Source: an uncultured Alistipes sp. (GTDB lineage Bacteria > Bacteroidota > Bacteroidia > Bacteroidales > Rikenellaceae). From it: DNA of 18,656 nt. The DNA is taken from contig UQNV01000043.1 of NCBI GenBank assembly GCA_900542505.1, forward strand, positions 1-18,656. The letters are read 5' to 3'. This document shows, in pieces, positions 14,565 to 18,656 of this stretch. The notes under the pieces were generated by a model that saw nothing but the letters and a program-made list of their open reading frames with translations, searched no databases and had not been told where the DNA came from. How positions within the stretch are numbered: position 1 is the first letter of the stretch; each line of letters starts with the position of its first letter. A program made the position numbers and the translations under genes.

Positions 14565-15599
14565 ATGACTCCCACCCTCAACGACTTCGCGCGGGCACTG
14601 CTCGCACCCGACCTCGCCTTTGCGACGCTGGCCGAGGCCCGTGTCCGGACCGACCGGCAGGGGCTTCCCCTGCTGCGCCGCACAACCCGCTTCGCCGAGG
14701 CGCAAATCGAATGGCGGGGCGGCAACTGGCTGCTCTTCCTGCCGCTGGCTCCGCAGGCGCTGCTGCGCATCGAACGCACGGCAGCCCGTCTGCGCCGCCT
14801 GACAACCGGCCTTCTGGCCGACTACCGGATACTGCCCGACGAGATGCAGTGGAGCGACGCGACAGGCACGGTGCGCCGTACGGGACTCATCCTGCAGGAG
14901 CTGCCCGCCGGCGTCGGGTTCGAGGAGGCCCTGGCCTCCGAGGAGCCGGCCACGCTGCTCGCGGCGCTCGACACGCTGCAGGAGGGGCTCCGCAGCCTCG
15001 GTTTCAACCGCCGCAACCTCAAGCCAGAGAACCTGCGCTGGTGCGCCGGGCGCTTCATCCCGCTGCGCTACCACGACGCCTGCTTCGGCACCACGGGCGC
15101 CGACGACGAGGCCTTCGGAGCGTTGCGGCATCGGGTCGGGGAGCAGGCCCGGCACCCGGCCGACGCCGCAACGGAGCAGACGCTGCACGACACGACGGCC
15201 GCCTACACCGCGTCGCGCCGCCTCGCGGGGCACCGCTGGTGCAGCAACCTCTTCGAGGGGCTCGTCTGCGTCGAGGACGAGACGGGCTACGGCTTCGTCG
15301 ACCCGTCGAACCGGGTGGTCATCCCCTCGCACTTCCTCTGGGCCAACGACTTCCATGAGGGGCGCGCCGAGGTGCAGACGGCCGAGGGAATGGGGCTCAT
15401 CGACAAGCAGGGCGGCTATGTCATCGCACCCCGCTACGAAATCGTGGAGTACGACCCCGCGACGAGCATCAGCCTCGTACGGCTCGACGGGCTGTGGGCT
15501 CGCTTCGACTACCTCGGGCGGCAGCTCACCCGTTTCGTCCCGCTCGGGGAGCTCGAAGCGACGGCTGCGGCCGACGTCCCGGAACCGGTCGCCGGATAG
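14565..15599 (+). CDS. pseudokinase-like protein with C-terminal WG repeats
   Basis: The 344-residue protein looks like a degenerate paralogue of the kinase-like protein at 10614. Its catalytic loop reads R149-R-N151-L-K-P-E-N156, so the catalytic His and Asp of HGDLKPEN are replaced by Arg and Asn. The segment matching LIDFDAMF reads LRYHDACF, so the metal-binding Asp is Tyr165. The ATP-lysine region (NWLLFLPLAP) has no lysine. It should be unable to transfer phosphate by the usual mechanism. The C-terminal third holds about three WG-type repeats: YGFVDPSNRVVIPSHF, MGLIDKQGGYVIAPRYEIVE and LWARFDYLGR. These repeats are widespread in Bacteroidota and are presumed to bind partners or ligands. 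The start is fixed by the 3-base spacing to the VWA gene. A role as a scaffold or regulator of the VWA protein or of the other kinase is inference. Confidence 0.8.
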   Translation: MTPTLNDFARALLAPDLAFATLAEARVRTDRQGLPLLRRTTRFAEAQIEWRGGNWLLFLPLAPQALLRIERTAARLRRLTTGLLADYRILPDEMQWSDATGTVRRTGLILQELPAGVGFEEALASEEPATLLAALDTLQEGLRSLGFNRRNLKPENLRWCAGRFIPLRYHDACFGTTGADDEAFGALRHRVGEQARHPADAATEQTLHDTTAAYTASRRLAGHRWCSNLFEGLVCVEDETGYGFVDPSNRVVIPSHFLWANDFHEGRAEVQTAEGMGLIDKQGGYVIAPRYEIVEYDPATSISLVRLDGLWARFDYLGRQLTRFVPLGELEATAAADVPEPVAG

Positions 15600-15668
15600 C
15601 CGGCCCGCACCGCACCGATTCCCGCAAGACAAGAGACAAATCAATAACTCAAACCGTACATAAAAACC

Positions 15669-16589
15669 ATGGAAAACGTCAAAGTCCTGATTATAGGCAG
15701 CGGCCCGGCGGGATACACCGCGGGCATCTACACCTCGCGCGCCAACCTCGCGCCCGTACTCTACGAGGGCATCGAGCCCGGCGGCCAGCTCACCACCACC
15801 ACCGAAATCGAGAACTTCCCGGGTTACCCCGACGGCGTGGACGGCAACCAGATGATGGCCGACCTGCGGCGCCAGGCCGAGCGCTTCGGCACTGACGTGC
15901 GTTCGGGCGTCGTGACGCGCGTCGACCTCTCGCAGCGGCCGTTCCGCGTGGTCGTCGACGGCGAGAAGGAGCTGCTTGCCGAGACGCTGATTGTCTCGAC
16001 GGGCGCCTCGGCCAAGTACCTCGGGCTCCCCTCCGAGACCCGCTACCGCGGCATGGGCGTGAGCGCCTGCGCCACGTGCGACGGCTTCTTCTACCGCAAG
16101 AAGGATGTGGCGGTGGTCGGCGGCGGCGACACGGCCTGCGAGGAGGCCACCTACCTCGCCTCGCTCTGCCGCAAGGTCTACATGATTGTCCGCAAGCCCT
16201 TCCTGCGCGCCTCGAAGGCGATGCAGGAGCGGGTCTTCAAGACGCCCAACATCGAGGTGCTCTTCGAACACAACACCATCGAGGTGCTGGGCGACGACAA
16301 CGGCGTGACGGGAGCCCTGCTGCGCCACAACGACGGCACGGAGCGCCGCATCGACATCGACGGCTTCTTCCTGGCCATCGGCCACCATCCCAACACGGAG
16401 CTCTTCGCCGGACAGCTCGAACTCGATGCCGAAGGCTACATCCGCACCGAGCCCGGCACCTCGAAGACCTCGGTCGAGGGCGTCTTCGCCGCCGGCGACG
16501 TGAAGGACCCCCACTACCGGCAGGCCATCACCGCAGCCGGTTCGGGCTGCATCGCGGCGCTCGACTGCGAACGCTTCCTGCTCCACTGA
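15669..16589 (+). CDS. trxB: thioredoxin-disulfide reductase
   Basis: The 306-residue flavoprotein has the FAD-binding motif GSGPAG (10-15), the redox-active pair C134-A-T-C137 (SACATCDGFFYRKKD), the NADPH motif VGGGDTACEEA and the terminal FAD motif GVFAAGDVKDPHYRQAITAA. This is a canonical low-molecular-weight thioredoxin reductase that passes electrons from NADPH to thioredoxin in the cytosol. Length is normal. The ATG at 15669 begins the Rossmann fold. The 69 bases after the pseudokinase contain no TTTG/TAnnTTTG promoter or hairpin, so trxB may share a transcript with the VWA genes. An intrinsic terminator follows. No thioredoxin gene is in the window. Confidence 0.97.
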   Translation: MENVKVLIIGSGPAGYTAGIYTSRANLAPVLYEGIEPGGQLTTTTEIENFPGYPDGVDGNQMMADLRRQAERFGTDVRSGVVTRVDLSQRPFRVVVDGEKELLAETLIVSTGASAKYLGLPSETRYRGMGVSACATCDGFFYRKKDVAVVGGGDTACEEATYLASLCRKVYMIVRKPFLRASKAMQERVFKTPNIEVLFEHNTIEVLGDDNGVTGALLRHNDGTERRIDIDGFFLAIGHHPNTELFAGQLELDAEGYIRTEPGTSKTSVEGVFAAGDVKDPHYRQAITAAGSGCIAALDCERFLLH

Positions 16590-16621
16590 GCCGGGCGGCA
16601 ACCGACCAGCGACACACGGAG

Positions 16622-16658
16622 AGGCGGCAGCACGAAAGGCTGCCGCCTGCTCTTTTTT
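16622..16658 (+). terminator. intrinsic terminator after trxB
   Basis: A perfect 10-bp stem (AGGCGGCAGC/GCTGCCGCCT) with a 7-base loop is followed by GCTC and six Ts (16653-16658), 33 bases after the trxB stop. It shares GGCTGCCGCC with the terminator after gcvP. Confidence 0.92.
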
Positions 16659-16680
16659 GCCACACGCATGCACCGCCGCG

Positions 16681-16712
16681 CTTGACGCTCCGGGGAAAAA
16701 TTCGTACATTTG
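16681..16712 (+). promoter_or_regulatory. rnz promoter
   Basis: CTTG (16681-16684), a 20-base spacer and TACATTTG (16705-16712) match the consensus with one mismatch in the -33 box. The predicted start is about 16719, leaving a leader of about 55 bases before rnz. It lies just after the trxB terminator, as expected for a new unit. Confidence 0.82.
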
Positions 16713-16773
16713 CCGTCGGAGCGCCCGCCCACCCGGAGTGGATGCGGCCGGACGCCGGACAAACCCCGCAACG

Positions 16774-17697
16774 ATGAGCTTCTCGGTCACCATACTCGGC
16801 TCCTCGTCGGCCAAGCCGACCGCCGACCGCCACCCCTCGGCCCAGGTGGTGAACGTCCACGAACAGTACTACCTGGTGGACGCGGGCGAGGGCACCCAGC
16901 AGCAGCTCATCCGCCGCGGCATCAACCCGCTGAAGCTGCGTGCCGTCTTCATCTCGCACCTCCACGGCGACCACCTCTTCGGGCTTTTCCCGCTCTTCTC
17001 GACGCTGGGGCTCTACGGCCGCCGGACGGAACTTCCGGTCTATGCGCCGGCCCCCTTCGGCGAGATGCTCGCCTGCCACCTGCGCTACTTCGACCCGGAG
17101 CTGCCCTATCGCATCACGTGGCACGAGGTGCGCACCACGGAGCATGCGCTGCTCTTCGAGAACCGCACGCTCGAGGTCTGGAGCATCCCGCTGCGCCACC
17201 GCGTACCGACGGCCGGCTTCCTCTTCCGCGAGAAGTGCCCGCCGCTCAACATCGAGAAGCACCAGATTGTGCGCTACGGACTCTCCATCGCCCAGATTGC
17301 CGCAGCCAAGCGGGGCGAGGATGTCGAGCTCGAATCGGGTGAACGGATTCCCAACGCCGAGCTGACCTATCTGCCCTACCAGCCGCGCTCGTACGCCTAT
17401 CTCTCGGACACGAACTTCTCGGCCAAGGCCGCGGGGCTCTGCCGGGGCGTGGAGCTGATGTACCACGAGGCAACCTATGCCGCCGCCGAACAGAAACTGG
17501 CCCGCGAACGGGGCCACTCCACGACGCTCGACGCCGCCCGTGCGGCACTCGGGGCCGGGGCGCGGAGGCTCGTCATCGGCCACTTCTCGACGCGCTACAA
17601 GCAGCTCGACGAACTGGTCGCCGAGGCCCGTACGCTCTTTCCCGAAACCTTTGCCGCCCGCGAAGGCGAGACCTTCACCATAGAGAAACACCGATGA
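16774..17697 (+). CDS. rnz: ribonuclease Z (tRNA 3' processing)
   Basis: The 307-residue metallo-beta-lactamase-fold protein carries the zinc motif H62-L-H64-G-D66-H67 (FISHLHGDHLFG). It also has LPLR-like IPLRHRVPTAGF, AYLSDTNFS, ELMYHEATY and the late GHFSTRY, which supply the remaining zinc ligands. RNase Z cuts tRNA precursors after the discriminator base so CCA can be added. The frame extends upstream to 16657, but the ATG at 16774 is chosen because it gives the family N-terminus (FSVTILGSSSAKPT) and lies downstream of the promoter. It overlaps the methyltransferase gene by 4 bases (ATGA), so the two are translationally coupled. Confidence 0.95.
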   Translation: MSFSVTILGSSSAKPTADRHPSAQVVNVHEQYYLVDAGEGTQQQLIRRGINPLKLRAVFISHLHGDHLFGLFPLFSTLGLYGRRTELPVYAPAPFGEMLACHLRYFDPELPYRITWHEVRTTEHALLFENRTLEVWSIPLRHRVPTAGFLFREKCPPLNIEKHQIVRYGLSIAQIAAAKRGEDVELESGERIPNAELTYLPYQPRSYAYLSDTNFSAKAAGLCRGVELMYHEATYAAAEQKLARERGHSTTLDAARAALGAGARRLVIGHFSTRYKQLDELVAEARTLFPETFAAREGETFTIEKHR

Positions 17698-18440
17698 CCA
17701 AAGCCGAACTGCAACTCGTCCGCTCGCTCGCCGACAAGCGGGGACGAACCGAAACGGGACTTTTCGTCGCCGAAGGAGAGAAACTCATCGGCGAACTGCG
17801 CGCCTCGCACCTGCACGTGCGCAGGATTTTCGCCCTCGAGGGGCTCTTCGAAGGGACCGAAGTCGAGTGCGTCGCACCGCGCGACATGGAGCGGCTCTCG
17901 CTGCTCAAGACGCCCTCCAACTCGCTGGCGCTGGTCGAAATCCCACGCTACCGGTTCGACGCTGCGGCGGTCGGTCGGGAGCTCACGCTGGCGCTCGACC
18001 AGGTGCAGAATCCCGGCAATCTGGGGACCATCATCCGTCTGGCCGACTGGTTCGGCATCCGCGACATCGTCTGCTCGCCCGACTCGGCCGACTGCTTCAA
18101 TCCCAAGGTGGTACAGGCCACCATGGGCGCCATCCTCCGCGTGCGGCTCCACTACATGGAACTCGACGCGCTGCTGTCCGACGCCGCACGGCGCCGCACG
18201 CCCATCTACGGCACCTTCCTCGAGGGGGAGAACCTCTACGACACGGAGCTCACGACGGGGGGCATCGTCGTGATGGGCAACGAAGGGCGCGGCATCTCGG
18301 AACGGGTCGCCCGCCACATCGACCGCAAGCTCCTCATCCCGCCCTACCCGGCCGACCGCCGCGGCTCCGAGTCGCTCAACGTCGCCATGGCCACCGGCAT
18401 CGTCTGTGCCGAGTTCCGCCGCCGCGCCGCAGGTCACTGA
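17694..18440 (+). CDS. SpoU/TrmH-family RNA 2'-O-methyltransferase
   Basis: The 248-residue protein is a SPOUT (trefoil-knot) methyltransferase. The three family motifs are visible: LDQVQNPGNLGTIIRLA (from 101, with N106, N109 and R115), VVMGNEGRGIS (about 195) and the knot motif IPPYPADRRGSESLNVAMAT (about 215). The short N-terminal region (RSLADKRGRTETGLFVAEGE, 9-28) is the substrate-binding domain seen in rRNA/tRNA methyltransferases of this group. It uses S-adenosylmethionine to methylate a ribose 2'-OH, in rRNA or tRNA; the target base cannot be told from sequence, so no symbol is given. The start overlaps the stop of rnz, and pairing with a tRNA-processing enzyme fits an RNA-maturation operon. 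Confidence 0.93.
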   Translation: MTKAELQLVRSLADKRGRTETGLFVAEGEKLIGELRASHLHVRRIFALEGLFEGTEVECVAPRDMERLSLLKTPSNSLALVEIPRYRFDAAAVGRELTLALDQVQNPGNLGTIIRLADWFGIRDIVCSPDSADCFNPKVVQATMGAILRVRLHYMELDALLSDAARRRTPIYGTFLEGENLYDTELTTGGIVVMGNEGRGISERVARHIDRKLLIPPYPADRRGSESLNVAMATGIVCAEFRRRAAGH

Positions 18441-18606
18441 CCCCACCCCGACGGGTCCCTTCCGCCATCGTTCCACCCCAGGTCCGCCGCGACGACACCG
18501 TCGGCCGCAGCGGGCGTTCGCGCACATGGGCTCCGCCGTGGCGGAAGGGCAGAGCCGAACCCCGTCCATCCGCCACACCACCGCCGTATCCCCCCGAACC
18601 GCTCCC
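18441..18606. other. hairpin-rich non-coding end of the genomic sequence
   Basis: I see no gene here. The stretch contains a perfect 11-base inverted repeat, CCCTTCCGCCA (18457-18467) and TGGCGGAAGGG (18539-18549), with a nested hairpin CGACG/CGTCG (18490-18503, loop 4). A competing hairpin lies at 18532-18545 (TCCGC/GCGGA). No T-run follows, so a standard terminator is not supported. It could be the start of a longer structured element beyond the contig end. Confidence 0.45.
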
Positions 18607-18656
18607 CTGTCTCTTATACACATCTGACGCTGCCGACGATATGCAGTGTGTAGATC
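18607..18656. other. Illumina Nextera adapter and i5 index (artefact)
   Basis: Positions 18607-18625 (CTGTCTCTTATACACATCT) are the mosaic end in reverse complement, and 18626-18639 complete the Nextera read-1 adapter. TATGCAGT (18640-18647) is at the i5 index position, followed by the start of the P5 primer (GTGTAGATC). Not genomic. Any protein predicted across this point will carry adapter-coded ends such as MCIRDR, MYKRQ or SLIHI. Confidence 0.98.

Noticed and set aside
16657..16773. Upstream extension of rnz by 39 codons
   Set aside because: It would start inside the trxB terminator and span the promoter; the family N-terminus begins at 16774.
13641..16814. Open frame of 1057 codons on the minus strand opposite VWA, pseudokinase and trxB
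   Set aside because: Same composition effect; the sense strand carries motif-bearing genes with fitting spacing, a promoter and a terminator.
17595..18623. 342-codon minus-strand frame at the right end, starting MCIRDR
   Set aside because: Its first residues are encoded by the Nextera adapter and the rest is antisense to the SpoU-type methyltransferase and rnz.

Overview
The window is a high-GC (about two thirds G+C by eye, not computed) chromosomal fragment from a Bacteroidota member. The sigma-ABfr-type promoters (TTTG, about 19-20 bases, TAnnTTTG), the lack of Shine-Dalgarno sequences before most starts, a TGS-fused nucleoside kinase and a DUF4954 protein all point that way. The high GC together with WG-repeat kinase-like proteins suggests Rikenellaceae, most likely Alistipes; this is inference, not a match. 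Only about 47-18606 is genomic. Both ends are untrimmed Illumina Nextera adapter with index sequence.

Left part, minus strand: rpsA (ribosomal protein S1, cut off in its sixth S1 domain by the contig end) with a consensus promoter and a structured leader; a GC-rich gap with a 22-base imperfect tandem repeat; then a UshA-like 5'-nucleotidase. This gene is divergent from, and shares an overlapping promoter region with, the plus-strand genes.

Middle, plus strand: TGS-nucleoside kinase, secreted S-type sulfatase and gcvP run to a terminator at 9641-9671 with no internal promoter seen. slyD follows as its own unit, with a promoter at 9855-9886, a long leader and a strong terminator at 10565-10593.

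Accessory region, 10614-15599: a protein-kinase-like protein with C-terminal WG repeats, a DUF4954 beta-helix protein, a von Willebrand factor A (VWA) protein with an intact MIDAS, and a second kinase-like/WG protein that has lost its catalytic residues. The last two are 3 bases apart. The combination recalls the VWA-kinase-phosphatase (TerY-P) systems, but no PP2C phosphatase is present and a pseudokinase partner is. This is the best candidate here for an undescribed system. trxB follows and appears to share the transcription unit, which ends at the 16622-16658 terminator.

Right end: rnz (RNase Z) from its own promoter, overlapping by 4 bases a SpoU/TrmH-family RNA 2'-O-methyltransferase, then 166 bases of hairpin-rich non-coding sequence before the adapter. 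No tRNA, rRNA, CRISPR or insertion sequence was seen.
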